A stretch of 64,000 bases of DNA from Pseudoscleropodium purum. Lineage: Eukaryota > Streptophyta > Bryopsida > Hypnales > Brachytheciaceae. Made by a program: the position numbers and the translations under genes. Each line of letters opens with the position of its first letter. Within the stretch, counting starts at the first letter, position 1. The DNA lies in NCBI GenBank assembly GCA_963969395.1, contig OZ017801.1, positions 18,853,611 through 18,917,610 of the forward strand. The letters are read 5' to 3'. The notes under the pieces were generated by a model, which ran no database searches, had not been told where the DNA came from, and worked only from the letters and a program-made list of their open reading frames with translations. This document shows positions 12,065 to 23,661 of this stretch, one piece after another.

Positions 12065-12733
12065 GTGGTGCAATTCCTAGCACAATTGTGGTGCAATTGT
12101 AGACTTTCAATATTGCAACCAACCTTTGATGGATTTTGCAACTAGCCCTTGGTTGGGAAAAAGAAGGTCTATTCTATTCAAGAATGAGAGAAACCCCATC
12201 TTCCACTCAAAAATTCATGGTTCTACAAAAAAAAATCATGAAATTATAAAAACCTCCTGTTGTCTAGCTATTTCTGTACAATCATGCAAAAATTTACCCA
12301 TTGAAGAAAACCGCCTTCTAAATACATGAAACTTCTTAAGTGATAAAAAATGGATTGCTTCACTTAGCATGCAAATTCAAAGGCTAAATCCTTGCTTGTA
12401 GAACTAGGAGTAAATCCAAAGGCTAAATTGCACAACTAAAAATTTCAAAAGATCCTCCAAAAATCCTACCCAAGGGGTTGAGTATATCATTTTAGGATTA
12501 AGACTTTAGTTACATGGTTTACAAGTTATTGCACAATAGTCTAGGCTTGTCAAATATGGGGCAATTTTACTAGGCTCTTAATTATGGGATTGTTGAGGAT
12601 ATTTGTTTGCCGTAGGTTCAATTGTTGTTCATTTGTAGATTAAAATGTCCATTGTTCCAACAATGAACATATACATTTGAAGGCGTGGAATAGAATATTA
12701 ATTATTTAGAAAAAACACTAGTAGAAAATAGGT
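12065..12733. other. AT-rich intergenic DNA
   Basis: No supported feature. Confidence 0.5.
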
Positions 12734-13176
12734 CTTAGAGCATCAAACCATTTAGTGAAGTTTTGTGTCAAAGGCCCATATGGGTACTAAAAGCATCCCG
12801 ACTATTGCTCAACATAGGTGGTCAGATTTAGGAATCTAATTCCCCCTCCTACCATGGTTAACTAATTTTTGACCATTAGACGAGCCAAATGTGGACCTTT
12901 CTTCCTCAACTTTTGGTGCACCATGAAATTTGCACATAGCCTTGTATTGACTATTTTGGCTTTAATTTTAGTGTTTCCTTGTTGATAAAAATGCTCACAA
13001 TGAATCAACACTATGGTGAGGTGGATTGTATTTAAAAAAAATTCAAAAAACACCCTTACACCATCAATGCATGTCATGGGGGGGGACTTAGATCAACAAT
13101 ACCCACTATTTCCATTGGGTACAATTGATAGCTTTTGCCATAGGATCCCCTCCCCCTACATTGGTGATGCTCTAAG
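12734..13176. mobile_element. Candidate TIR element, 11-bp ends
   Basis: CTTAGAGCATC at 12734-12744 is exactly inverted at 13166-13176, giving a 443-bp element. Ends containing GAGCATC are common among plant Tourist/Harbinger-like MITEs (general knowledge), but I cannot identify a convincing target duplication. The interior is non-coding and includes a run of eight G at about 13078. Confidence 0.45.
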
Positions 13177-14670
13177 CTAAGGTAATTGCACCTAGTTTTG
13201 AATTGTTTGCAAAACTATTCCATTTAGATTCTTCCCTAATATATCAATCTCTTATATATAAGAGCCGATGATCAATTTTTGATACACCTAATTCCAATAC
13301 TTTGGAAATTTATAATATCTTATGTTGTTGAAAAAATGCATACATAGAGAATTTGATATCTACTTTTGATTTTCACAAAGAATCAACAAATATTCAAATA
13401 ATTTAATAATAAAAATCATGCTCAAATGTTTACTTGGACAATTCTAGTTGTTGTTATTGTTGGCACCAAACTATGACAATGTAGATTGATCCCTTAAAAC
13501 TTGCATCCTTAGTAATCAAAGAGGATAAATTTGTTTGATTGTATAATATAAAATGGTCACTTTTGCATCAAGAATTTTCAATGATTTAAATATTTTTTTT
13601 ATAAAATTTGTAACCATAAGATCTTGATTTCCACTTATGCAAAACACAAACAAAAAAGATCAAACTCAAAAAACTTTGTAGTATTATAATCCCTTTAAGA
13701 AGAATAAAACATCTTTAAATTCATCAAAACTTCAAAATGTTTTTTCTACAATCCAAATGGTGGAGTATTGCACTACAACAACAAAAAGTGAAAAGAAAAA
13801 AATTGGAAAAAGGGTTGAAACACAACTTTTATAGCCTAAAAGATGATTTATATGCCATTGCTTTAAAGGAAAAAATCCTCCAATTGTCAAAAAAATTACC
13901 AAGTGGCAATCTCTCAAAAGTTCATTAATAATTGTAGAAATTGAGGTCAAATCATTCAAAATTTCATAGAATGTGCATGCCAAATTCACATGTGTATGCC
14001 AAATTTTGGATTTTTATCAAAAATATTCATCTAAAAATAAAAATTGCATGCACAAGCCAATCAAAAGTCTAACCATAGTGTATAGTTAACTAATACCTCA
14101 AAAACCTCAATGTGGCTATAAGGAATTTTTAGGATTAGAAATGTTAGTTTCAAACCGAATTTAAAAAATATATTACATTGACACAACAAAAAAATTCAAT
14201 GAACCATGTAAACATATCAAAGTCTATACATCGATTGTAGAGCCAAAATCTCAGTTTGACAAAATTGATTTTTCTTCAAGATTTTGAATTTCGAAACTCA
14301 CATTTTAATAGTATTGCAACCAATTTCTATCCAAACTTTGATAGTAAAATTGCCCATTTTGAATAGAAAATAGAAAATTCATTAATATTCACACTTGCAA
14401 AATTTCAATATAAAAAAAAATTCATGAAAGAATTTTTTAAATAGATAAATAATTGAAATAAAAAATAAATTTAGAAAATTTTACTTCAAAACCTACAAAT
14501 CAGAAGAAAAAAAGTTTCATGAGGAATTTTATTCATATATTTTTTATTTAGCAAAAATTTTATAGTTGAAAATTTTATCAAAAAAAATTCTTTATTGTGA
14601 AATTTGTGATGCACTTTTGCATCAGGACAAGTAGTTAATTTAAAGAATATGTGGCCAATTGTTACAGCCA
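13177..14670. other. AT-rich intergenic DNA
   Basis: No gene is recognised. The opposing open stretches at 13732-13989 are shadows of low-complexity sequence. Confidence 0.5.
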
Positions 14671-14830
14671 CTTCATGGTGCATAGTGTAAAACTATGCAC
14701 CATGAAAATTTTAATCTTAACCCCACCCCTTCTTATAATTTTGGGAGGGTGCAATTTCTTTTTTAAATTTAAACTTAAATTGCACCCCCCCCCCCCCTCC
14801 CTTCTTATAATTTTGAGAGGGTGGGATTGC
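14671..14830. repeat. Compound hairpin and direct-repeat cluster with poly-C
   Basis: CATGGTGCATAGT is followed after a 5-nt loop by its perfect complement ACTATGCACCATG. Just downstream, CCCTTCTTATAATTTTG occurs twice. Between these direct repeats GGGTGCAATTT faces AAATTGCACCC, separated by a TTTAAATTTAA palindrome. A run of 13 C lies at 14785-14797. The mix resembles nested MITE ends, but no full element can be outlined. Confidence 0.6.
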
Positions 14831-15287
14831 AAACAATCAATATGGGATAATCCCATACTATTGTATTAGTATCCCATCATTTGTATCATAATATTGTTGT
14901 ATCATATTTGTATTCTTATGTATATCATATCTCATATGTACATTTGATGGCTATTGATTTTTCTTGGAGGGGGTTGGAATTTCTTTTGAAATGAATCAAA
15001 TGGCTCCTGATTTTGTGTGTGTGTTTGGGGGGGGGGCGAAGTATGATAGCTTCTTTTTAGCTGATAGTTAAGTGAATCCAATTAAAATTTTAATTATTTT
15101 TTGGTGATAAGCATCATAATAATAACATTCCAAATCCACTAAAAATTAAATTAACACCAAGATTATCTTTCTATATTCATCCATGATTTTTTGAGAATTC
15201 CAAATTTGTTCATTTATTGCACTTTTGCTAAAAAGAGTCATATATTTTTCCAAAAAGTTTAGAAAAGGGCTAGCATAAGGAAGCATT
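14831..15287. other. Intergenic DNA
   Basis: No supported feature beyond short GT and G runs near 15017-15038. Confidence 0.45.
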
Positions 15288-15291
15288 TTAA

Positions 15292-16113
15292 CCCCTAAAT
15301 GCCCAAGCCTTTTCAAGTGTGTTCTAACTATGAAAAAAGAATATGGGCTTATAATTATCTCCAATGAAACAAATTTTGTTTTTTTTCAAAATCTAACCAA
15401 ATAAATGTTTAAAGAGCTTGCTTTCTAGTATGTTCACCAACTTTGAGTGCAAAATTGCATACTTAGAAGTTGTGAGATTATAACAAGAAAAATTTACATT
15501 TTCTATTTTTAGTATGTTGCCTCTCCCTACAACGTTTCAAAAATTTGCACAAAATTTTGGGATAGGGATTGGAGGTGATATGAACAACTACAAATTGTAG
15601 TAGGAAATTAAAATACACTTTCAAAAAAACTTAATTTCACATGAAAAGCTATCAAATTCATTACACAATCCACCTTGAAATTGTTGAAATGCAATTTAAG
15701 AAAAATATATAAATCACAAACAACTTCAAATCAACACTTGCATATTTAAATTTTCAATGGTGAAAATCATGAAAACACTTTATTCTTTCAATTGGTACCA
15801 TTTTCAAAGCAAGTGGATTTAAGTACAAGTTTTTCAATCTCAAATCAAGGGAAATTGACACACTTTGCTTAAAGTGAAGAAATGAAGTAAAATTAGCAAG
15901 CTTTATACTTATACTAATGAACACATATGTCTATGGAGACCTCTCAAAAATCAAATGTTTACCTTTTTTAGTGAAAAATAAAAAATTTCAATAATTAACC
16001 TTTAAAATTTCCCAAATTTTTTCAAATAATTTAAGGAATTTAACTACTTGTACCAAAATAAACTTGAAATTTTAGATTGACCATAATTATATGGTCAATT
16101 GAGTATTTAGGGG
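15292..16113. mobile_element. TTAA-bounded element
   Basis: This 822-bp AT-rich element lies between TTAA (15288-15291) and TTAA (16114-16117). The left end is CCCCTAAATGCCCAAGCC and the right end, read inward, is CCCCTAAATACTCAATTG. No transposase ORF is present. Confidence 0.6.
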
Positions 16114-16117
16114 TTAA

Positions 16118-17253
16118 AGCTCTTTCACTAGTTTGTTCTAAAATCAAGATTTATTCAATGAAAAATATAGTTCACTATCCTTGAAGAAACAAACTTCTTT
16201 TCACCATGGATTTATCTTGACCTACTTTAGTTAACCCCTAAAGCACCAAGGAGCATTTCACGTAGAAATTATCAAAAATTACCATTTTTTAAGGCCCATA
16301 AGAATGATTTTTATTTTTATATTTTACAAAATACTTTACAAATTTCTAGTAGACTACTATTGGAATACTTAAAAAAAATATTTAGATACTTTGACCACAC
16401 AATTTGAAAGATTATAATATTTGTAGTACAAAAAAATATTTTCTACCTTATCTATTAGGGGCAACAAACTCTAATTCCTCCTCCAATTAGATTTTTGAAC
16501 TACTCATTATTGGATTTTTATAGTTGGATCCTACGTCATATTAGGTACATGCATACCAAATTTCAAAATTAGAAGTGGCATTGTACATATTTCCCGAGCT
16601 ATCTAAAAATTTCAAGGCAACTTATCTAACTTTCAATCCAAGCACTTGGTTGGAAGAAAATTACATCTCCACCAAGAAAAGATGCATTCACACATAGTAT
16701 CAAAATTTCATGAACATCCAACCTAAATTGTCCAGCTTTAATGCTTAAATTCATTTAAGAAAATATCCATGTGTTTGCATATAAGGTAAGTGTGCCATTG
16801 ACCATATTCTTCCTAAAATCGGACATGCACCTTACAATCTTCACACACAACCAAGCTTCAAACAAGTAGGTAGTGTAGCATGAATTTGTACTAGTACACA
16901 GTCACCACACAGTGTGCACTGAAGGTCCGTAAGTTTTTTTTAAGAAGATTTTAGCCTTATTACTTCCAATTTAGAATGAAATTTGCAAGTGGAAATCATT
17001 TTGCATTTTTTTTTTAAAAATAAATCTTAACTTGGCATTGAATAATTGTGCCAAGTTTCATAGCTTCAAAGTTCCTATTGTATTGAAGAAAGGACTTAAA
17101 TTTCAACTATGCGGTCATTGGCACATCTACCTAACCTTTGAACAAATTCATTATTCACTAAAAAACATCAAACGAGTTCTAAAAGACACTCGTGACTTAA
17201 CAATTCAAATACTATTTTAAATGAATGAAAAATTATTTGGACGGAACTTGATT
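16118..17253. other. AT-rich DNA with a solitary TTAA-type end
   Basis: TTAA at 16231-16234 is followed by CCCCTAAAGCACCAAGGAG, a good left end, but I find no matching right end before the next element. There is no gene. Confidence 0.4.
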
Positions 17254-17257
17254 TTAA

Positions 17258-18554
17258 CCCCTAAAAGACCAAGTAGCATTTTTTTGGTTATTCATTTACA
17301 AGCAAAAAATTCTTTTTATCTTCAACTTTTTTTCACAACATGTGGTCAAAGAGGACATTTTATGATTGATAAATGACAAAGAATCTCTCCATACAAGATA
17401 GAAGTGCAAATTTGCAAGATACATCTTCCAAATTTTGTGTGAAAAAGGGAGGTCTTATATAATACTTTGACTTCTGATTAGTGATTTTGCATTTCTTAAG
17501 CCAATGATTCACATGGTACCAAAATGGAAGATTTCTAGCACAACTAGCTTATTTTTTTAAAGTTTAAAATTCAACAATTTTCATAGCCTTTGAATACATG
17601 GTTAAAAAGTTATTATATGATATGTATTTTCCGTTGCTATACAAGAAACTAGAAAATTCACTTTCTTAAGAAATAAAAATTTAAAATTGGTTTCCCAAAT
17701 CTAAATATATGCATAAAGTTTTGAGTCATTTTATCTATTACTAACAAGATGAAAGTTACAAGGTTTTTAGTTTGTTTGCAATAAATTATATAATCTCTAC
17801 TCTGAAATAAACTTTGTAGTCCTTTATTTTATTCAAAATTTTCAATATTCTTATATTCTTGAAAAAATAATTTTAAAAATTGGAGGCAAATTTTTTATTG
17901 CATTTTTAGGATTGGAGTTTTTCCATTTCATTAATAATTTCTTAACAATTTAATATTCTAAATCACACTCTAATCTTTTCTACTTACTAATTTTTTCAAG
18001 CATTAATATGAAATATTTTTTGCTAAAATTTTGTACATGTATTTTCAACTTATTTCTTCAATATATTATGGAGAGTTGCAAGTTGTAAGATCCACAAATT
18101 TTTCTGTAAAAAGTTTGAAAGATAAAACCTAACCATTTGGAATGATTTGAAAATACTTCTTTTTGAAATCCAAGCATCTTGACCTTGCAATTGGCAAGGT
18201 TTCTTATTCTAAACTTTTAGAAAGGTATACTCTAACAAGTTGACAAAAGGATGGATTTGTCAATGAATAAATATAGACAAAGATTTTGGATTTGCTTTGG
18301 GTTTGAATGTTTTGAAGCCAAATTTTGAACCTAAAAAACATCAAAATTGCTTTAAATTGCAATTAAAGTACTTTGTTCATTATTCAATCATGAACTTCAA
18401 AGCACTTTATTAGAAGTTAAGGTGAACCAACCTATTATCATCCTTGTGTATTTGCAGTGTACAATCTATTCAAAAAATGTACTCCATGGATACATACTTG
18501 AGGATGAAATCGGAATGAAATTTGTAAATCAATGAAGTAAGCCAAGTGTGGGTC
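17258..18554. mobile_element. Long family-A-like element, right end uncertain
   Basis: The left end CCCCTAAAAGACCAAGTAG follows TTAA at 17254-17257. The interior shares blocks with the family A elements and, inverted, with about 30078-30760 and 42532-43214 (for example around GAGAGTTGCAAGTTGTAAGA near 18071). The proposed right limit is the TTAA at 18555-18558 that opens the next element, but the terminal match there is weak. Confidence 0.35.
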
Positions 18555-18558
18555 TTAA

Positions 18559-19479
18559 TCCTAAAGAACCAAACTACATTTTTTTGGAGAACATAGTGAT
18601 TTGAGGTAGCTCACTATAAATGGATTTTTTTTTCTTTGAAATTTTCATACAACATGTGAACAAGGTTTTTTTCTTAAGGCCCTACGGTTTTCATAATTTT
18701 TGACTATGTGATTAAAAAGGTAGTGTATGATACGTAATTTTTATTGATCTTCAAGCAACCCAAAAATTTATTAAAATCACTTTATTAAAAAATAAAACCT
18801 TCAAATTGGGATTGTAAACTTATATACGAGGAAAGCTTTGAATCATTTCATTTTGATTTAGGAGATGAAATTTATGAGGAGTTTTAATTTGACGGCAATT
18901 ATGTATTCTCTACTCTAAAATAAACTTTGAAGTCCTTTATTTAACTCAGTTTTCAATATTTTGGGAAATAAAATAAAACCATAGGATGTAGATTTTTTTT
19001 GTTACAATATTGCAACCATTAAGATTGGCATTTTTCAATTCCATAATTAAATTCTTAACAATTTCGTATTTTGAATCATTCTCTACATCTTTCTACTTAC
19101 TATTTATCTCCTATTTGATGTACAATTCCTCATGATACGAATTTATGAGAGCATGTAGCCAACTTGCCTTGAAGAATGAATCCTAAGAAGCACCACATTT
19201 TGAACCTTTTTTTCATAGAAAAGTGACCTTGTGAAGTGCAGTTGCCCGATTTGCGCAAGGCCCCAAAAGTATTTTTGTTAATTCCCAAGCTAATATCTTC
19301 CAATCTACATGGTGGCAATTTTTGAAATTTTTGTTACTTCTTTTGAAACTAGCATACTACAAGATCCTATGGTATATGTGTTTGAAAAAATATTTTTTCT
19401 CTAAAATTTGGTACTTGTTCTAGAAATGGTAGTTTTCAAGCATTTTGGGTGAAAACATAATAAAAAAAACCTTTAGGGG
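18559..19479. mobile_element. TTAA-bounded element, family A
   Basis: The left end TCCTAAAGAACCAAACTAC follows TTAA (18555-18558). The right end CCTTTAGGGG precedes CTAA (19480-19483), one base off TTAA. The 921-bp length and the interior order match 2118-3049. It is non-coding. Confidence 0.6.
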
Positions 19480-19514
19480 CTAAAGCTTAGAGTCTTCACA
19501 AACCATGTCTCTAT

Positions 19515-19618
19515 TAAGGTAAGTGAGCCCATCATGGGTAAAACGGGAGCAAACTCATTGTGGGCAAAATTATATAAGTGGTGTACATTTAAGAACTTGA
19601 TGGACACCACTTACCTTA
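19515..19618. mobile_element. Small MITE candidate, 11-bp perfect ends
   Basis: TAAGGTAAGTG at 19515-19525 is exactly inverted at 19608-19618, giving a 104-bp unit wedged between two family A elements. No target duplication is clear. Confidence 0.5.
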
Positions 19619-19677
19619 GTGCAACCAATGATAGTCCGGTCCATCATTTTATTCAATTTCAAATTTTTTTTTCTTGA

Positions 19678-20563
19678 CCTCTAAAGGACTAGAAATTTTC
19701 ATATTTAGGCTGAAATTTTAATAGATGGTGTGGGCAAGGAATATCTTTCACGTGCATTAAATATTATGACATTTGAAAATAAGACTCAAGAGTTATTGCA
19801 TGATATGTTGTTTGTTTCTCGACTCAAGCACTTTGGGCAAATAAAAAAAATCACTTTTTTCCAAAAAATATTTGAAATTGGTTTTCTAGAGTTATATACA
19901 TGTGGGAAGCTTTGAATCATTCAATTTTAATCAATGAGCCAAAAATTACGAGGAGTTTTAGTTTGTGGGCAATCATGGATTCTCTACTCTACAATAAACT
20001 TTGAAGTTGTTTATTTAACTCAATTTTTAATTTTTTTAGAGAAAAATAAAATCATAGGATGTAGATTGTTTATTACAACATTGTAACCATTAAGATTGAC
20101 ATTATTCAATTCCAAAATTAAATTCATAACAATTTAGTATTTTGAATCGTTCTCTATTTTTTTTTATTTACTATTTTTTTTCCTATATGTTTTACAATTC
20201 CAAATGATTCGAAAATTTTCAAGCATGTAGCCAACTTGTTTAGGAAAAAGAATCCAAAGAAGCACCACCATTTTCAACCTTTCTTCCATAGAAAAGTGAA
20301 TTTGTGAAATGCAATTACCCTGTTTTTTGCAGGGGCCAAAAAATGATTTTTGTGAATTTGAATGCTAATATCTTGTAATCCACGTGGTGGAAGTTTCTGA
20401 AATTTTTACCATGTGAATTCAAGGTCAGCATACCACAAGATCCTACAATTACATGCATCAAAATTCAAAAAATAATAACTCAAAAACTTGGTACTTGTAC
20501 CAGAAATGGGCAGTTTTCGAGCGTTTTGAGAGAAAACATAGTGAAGGAACTTAACTGAAGGGG
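19678..20563. mobile_element. TTAA-bounded element, family A
   Basis: The left end CCTCTAAAGGACTAGAA follows TTGA (19674-19677). The right end GAAGGGG precedes TTAA (20564-20567). The interior of 886 bp matches the other family A members, including the GGTACTTGTACCAGAAATGG block near 20490. Confidence 0.6.
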
Positions 20564-20567
20564 TTAA

Positions 20568-21092
20568 TCCATTCCTTTGCATTTTCCGTTCTTCAACACA
20601 TCTTAACTTCCTTTTTTTTGCCATGGTTCCTCACTTTCATTGTCATGATGAAAAGGGCAGAAACGGAAAGCACATGGCGGACATTTACTCCTTGGCGTCC
20701 AAAAACTCAAGTGCATTCACCTTCCCTTCCAGAGTTTCATCACATGAGGTCCCAACCCACATCGCAGCTCACATGACAGAACAGAACAGAACTGAACTGA
20801 AGTCCCTGTAGTGAGCAACAGTCTCCGTCCACTTCAACAAGAATTACAGGTGAACCAATTGTTACTGTTACTTATGGAGTGCTCCGTAGTTCTTAATGGG
20901 AGAGGCAGTCGGCCTCAGTCGGTCTCAGTTGTTTGCAGTTGTCTGCAGTTGGTTCCAGTTGGTCCCAGTTGGTTGGAGTTGGTCGGAGTTGGTCCGTAAG
21001 CTTCAGTTATTAGCTTCCGGGTATTGTTCCGTTGCAGTGTTTCCCAGATGCATCATCAGGTCAGAGACTCAGAGACTCATTCAGAGAGTAAG
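20568..21092. other. GC-richer island with an internal minisatellite
   Basis: Composition is clearly higher in GC than the surroundings. Short open frames overlap on the plus strand (20623-20811, 20811-20999, 20896-21096), but none has a recognisable domain, and the middle ones owe their openness to the minisatellite. It could be a relic of a gene or promoter. Confidence 0.35.
20905..20996. repeat. Minisatellite of about 10-bp period
   Basis: Repeated variants of CAGTTGGTCC (also CAGTCGGTCT, CAGTTGTCTG, GAGTTGGTCG) run head to tail for about 90 bp. Confidence 0.7.
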
Positions 21093-21096
21093 TTAA

Positions 21097-21319
21097 CCCG
21101 TTAACGCCTCAATCCTTTTTCAATTTTTTGCACATTTTGGCTTATATCTGTTTTAGAGAAATTATCATTTACTGCAATTTCATGAATTTGGTCATGAAGG
21201 AAGGTTGGCTTTTCAAGATTCAAGTATTACATTGGATGAATGAAGAGTTTGTTGGACTACACAGCTCCTGGAAGCACTCTGTTCATCGTCCAGAAAGTGG
21301 ACGCCTGCGCACTTAAGGG
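21097..21319. mobile_element. Short TTAA-bounded element
   Basis: TTAA lies at 21093-21096 and at 21320-21323. The ends are CCCGTTAACGCCTCAATCC on the left and, read inward, CCCTTAAGTGCGCAGGCG on the right. The 223-bp interior is less AT-rich than the other TTAA elements. Confidence 0.5.
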
Positions 21320-21714
21320 TTAATAATAAGCTTAAGCATATGATCCAGAGGTTCCGTCGCCCTGTCTGAATGCCTGCATGCCTGATGCGAATCTTGTGTG
21401 CGTCAGAGGTCTTCGTAAGTCAGTATTCACTTGCTAAATTGGGCTCTCCGACAGTCTCCCAAGAGATGTCAATTTGGGAGGGGGGCAAGAACTGAACTGC
21501 TGTGCGGAACTGGACTGGAGAGAGGCCTGGAACATAAAAGTTAAGATCAGCTTAATAATTCTGGAAAGCTGGTGCATGGAGCAAGTTGGTTTCACTGCAG
21601 AAGGAAAGGAGGTCACTTGTCTTCCTGATCCATTACTACTGTCAGTTGGGTTTGTTGGTGACGGAGGGAGAAAGGGAGCAAGCTCCTTGTGGGAAAGACA
21701 AATGGAAATTGTAT

Positions 21715-21990
21715 GTACAAAAACGAATGGGAAATGAAAAGTAAAAAGACAGGTGGAAATGGAAATGGAAAATACCAATGGGAAATCCAAAGGGAAAAGA
21801 AAAATAGAAAAGAAAAATAATGGAAAAGACCAATAGAAAATCCAAAGTAAAAAAGACCAATGGAAAAATCCAAAGTAAAAAAGATCAAGGGGAAATCCAA
21901 AGTAAAAGACCAATGGAAAATCCAAAGTAAAAGATCAATGGAAAATGAAATGGAAAAGAATAATGGAAAATGGATGTAGAATGTGGATGT
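21715..21990. repeat. Purine-rich minisatellite, copy 1
   Basis: Irregular tandem units of about 25-30 bp are built from GACCAATGGAAAATCCAAAGT and variants. Copy 2 has a shorter version (about 34560-34770). The open frames read through it on the minus strand (Phe/Ser/Leu-rich) are repeat artefacts. Confidence 0.75.
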
Positions 21991-22043
21991 TCAAGGAAAA
22001 AGCAAAAGTAAAATGTAAAAGGTGTTATGCTCAAGCCACTATC

Positions 22044-22051
22044 TATAAATA
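22044..22051 (+). promoter_or_regulatory. Candidate TATA box upstream of the 112-aa ORF
   Basis: CTATAAATAAG at this position is a good plant TATA box, about 240 bp before the ATG at 22285. A TTTTGTAG splice-acceptor-like site lies near 22219, so a leader intron is possible. The same arrangement is kept in copy 2. Confidence 0.35.
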
Positions 22052-22284
22052 AGAGAGGCCTTCTTCAATTATTCAAAACTCAAAGTGCTTTCAATGTTGA
22101 AATGGCTCACACATCTTTTGGTAACTTAAGCAAGAAAAATCATAGAGATAGTATTATTGTTTGATTTTCTCAACACAAATTAAAGTTCCATCTATACTAA
22201 AACTCTTATCTTTTGTAGAAGATTGAAAGGGACCCAAGCTAAAACATTGAAAATAGAGATTGAAAAGTTTCCCATTGATTAGCT

Positions 22285-22623
22285 ATGACTACCTATACAC
22301 TTGTTTCTCTTAATGCCCTCATGCCTTCTTTCGTAGACTTTGTAGTTGATTATACAAAGCTCCATGGGGCAGGGCATTCTTTTGTTGCAAAACCCGAAGA
22401 TTTGAAAAGGAGAAATGGCATTTCTTCTCCTCCTTGCAACGATGACTCGACCTTGCGCACTTCCAAATGGAAAAAGATTGACAATCCAAATGAAGCCAAA
22501 GAAATTCCACGAGGTCAATGGATCAAAGACAAAATGGGAGCCAAAAGATCTTGCAATGCTTTTGCTTCCGTAGACAAACGCCAACGAAGAAAACAAAGAC
22601 TCAATCGGCATGAAGTTTTTTGA
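22285..22623 (+). CDS. Unrecognised 112-aa basic ORF, copy 1
   Basis: This open frame of 112 codons begins MTTYTLVSLN and ends in a lysine/arginine-rich tail (DKRQRRKQRLNRHEVF). No signal peptide, membrane helix or family motif is recognised. Reasons to take it seriously are a TATA box upstream (22044), an intact partner at 35071-35409, and an older inverted relic at 11540-11925 that keeps the same frame. A reason for caution: of eight base differences I count between the two intact copies, five change an amino acid, which does not suggest strong constraint since the duplication. It may be a small gene, a captured gene fragment, or part of a repeat. Confidence 0.35.
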   Translation: MTTYTLVSLNALMPSFVDFVVDYTKLHGAGHSFVAKPEDLKRRNGISSPPCNDDSTLRTSKWKKIDNPNEAKEIPRGQWIKDKMGAKRSCNAFASVDKRQRRKQRLNRHEVF

Positions 22624-22705
22624 AGAACTCGGATGAAAATGCTCGGCTTCACTTCATCCTGTCAAATACCAAATTCATCAAGACTTTAGTCTAGAAGGTG
22701 TCCTG

Positions 22706-23051
22706 GGCGGGATACAAACCTCCTTATGAAGTTTTATCATTTCCAGAAATCCATATCAACAAAGTGTATTGAAATTAGACATTAGCTTTCATGTCATGAG
22801 CCAATGGCTCCAAAAACTGTGGCTTCTTTTCAAGGAATTTAAAAAAAACAAAAACAAAAACTCTGGCTTGTAAAGTGTTGTCTGTTACAGCATGTTTTTC
22901 AACTAACTTACCCTGGCTTTGAGTAATTCAAGTATAAAGCAATACAGAGTATCAAATAATGTTCTGTTAATTAGGAAATCAATACTTTTTTGCAAAAAAA
23001 ACCCAATGGGGTCTTCTGCCAATGACTCAGATGTTAGATCGGGTCCTTCTG
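22706..23051. other. Segment deleted from copy 2
   Basis: These 346 bp are absent from copy 2, where the flanks join directly. CTG occurs at both breakpoints (22703-22705 and 23049-23051), as expected for a deletion through microhomology. No gene is recognised inside. Confidence 0.75.
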
Positions 23052-23661
23052 AGTTGGGGAGTCACAGTGGCTGAGTCTGGGTGTGGCCCTGTGATGGTTT
23101 CGTTTTACTGTTATGTTGTCTGAAAATGTAAAGATTTGTTGCAGGGGCCTTGCCTCTGGTTTGTTGTATAGTTTCCCTTTTTGCAATGGAAATGGTCCAC
23201 GTGTATCAAAAAAAAAAATGACTTAGATGTTATACACTTGTGTTTCACATCAAAATATTAATTATTGTATTTTCTCAGCTGCACTATCCACCCAAAAGAC
23301 AGGAAAGACACATTAAGCTTATTTTGTGTAATCTTAATCATAGTATGTGCCATTCAAAATATTATATCTACTAAATAATGAAGTGGTGATTGTTATAAGA
23401 GTTTTTAAAAATGGATGTTGAATGCTAGAAATTACCACCCTTGTTTCCTAAGTTTGTCTTTGGAGCTGCTTTCTGCTAGCACCGGAGAGCTTAGACCTGT
23501 TTCATTCTAAGTTCCCTGTTATCTGCTCACAAACTGTTAATTCTCAAATTGTATTTTCTCAGCTGCATATGATCATAGTCATCATATGATTGTGTAAGAC
23601 CAAATTGAAACTTGTATAATTGACTGTGGCCAAATTAAATAATTATGCATGGTCAGGTTTG

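Noticed and set aside
21434..21925. 163-codon minus-strand frame rich in Phe, Ser and Leu (membrane-protein-like)
   Set aside because: It is produced by the purine-rich minisatellite read on the other strand; its shortened partner in copy 2 shows the same repeat origin.
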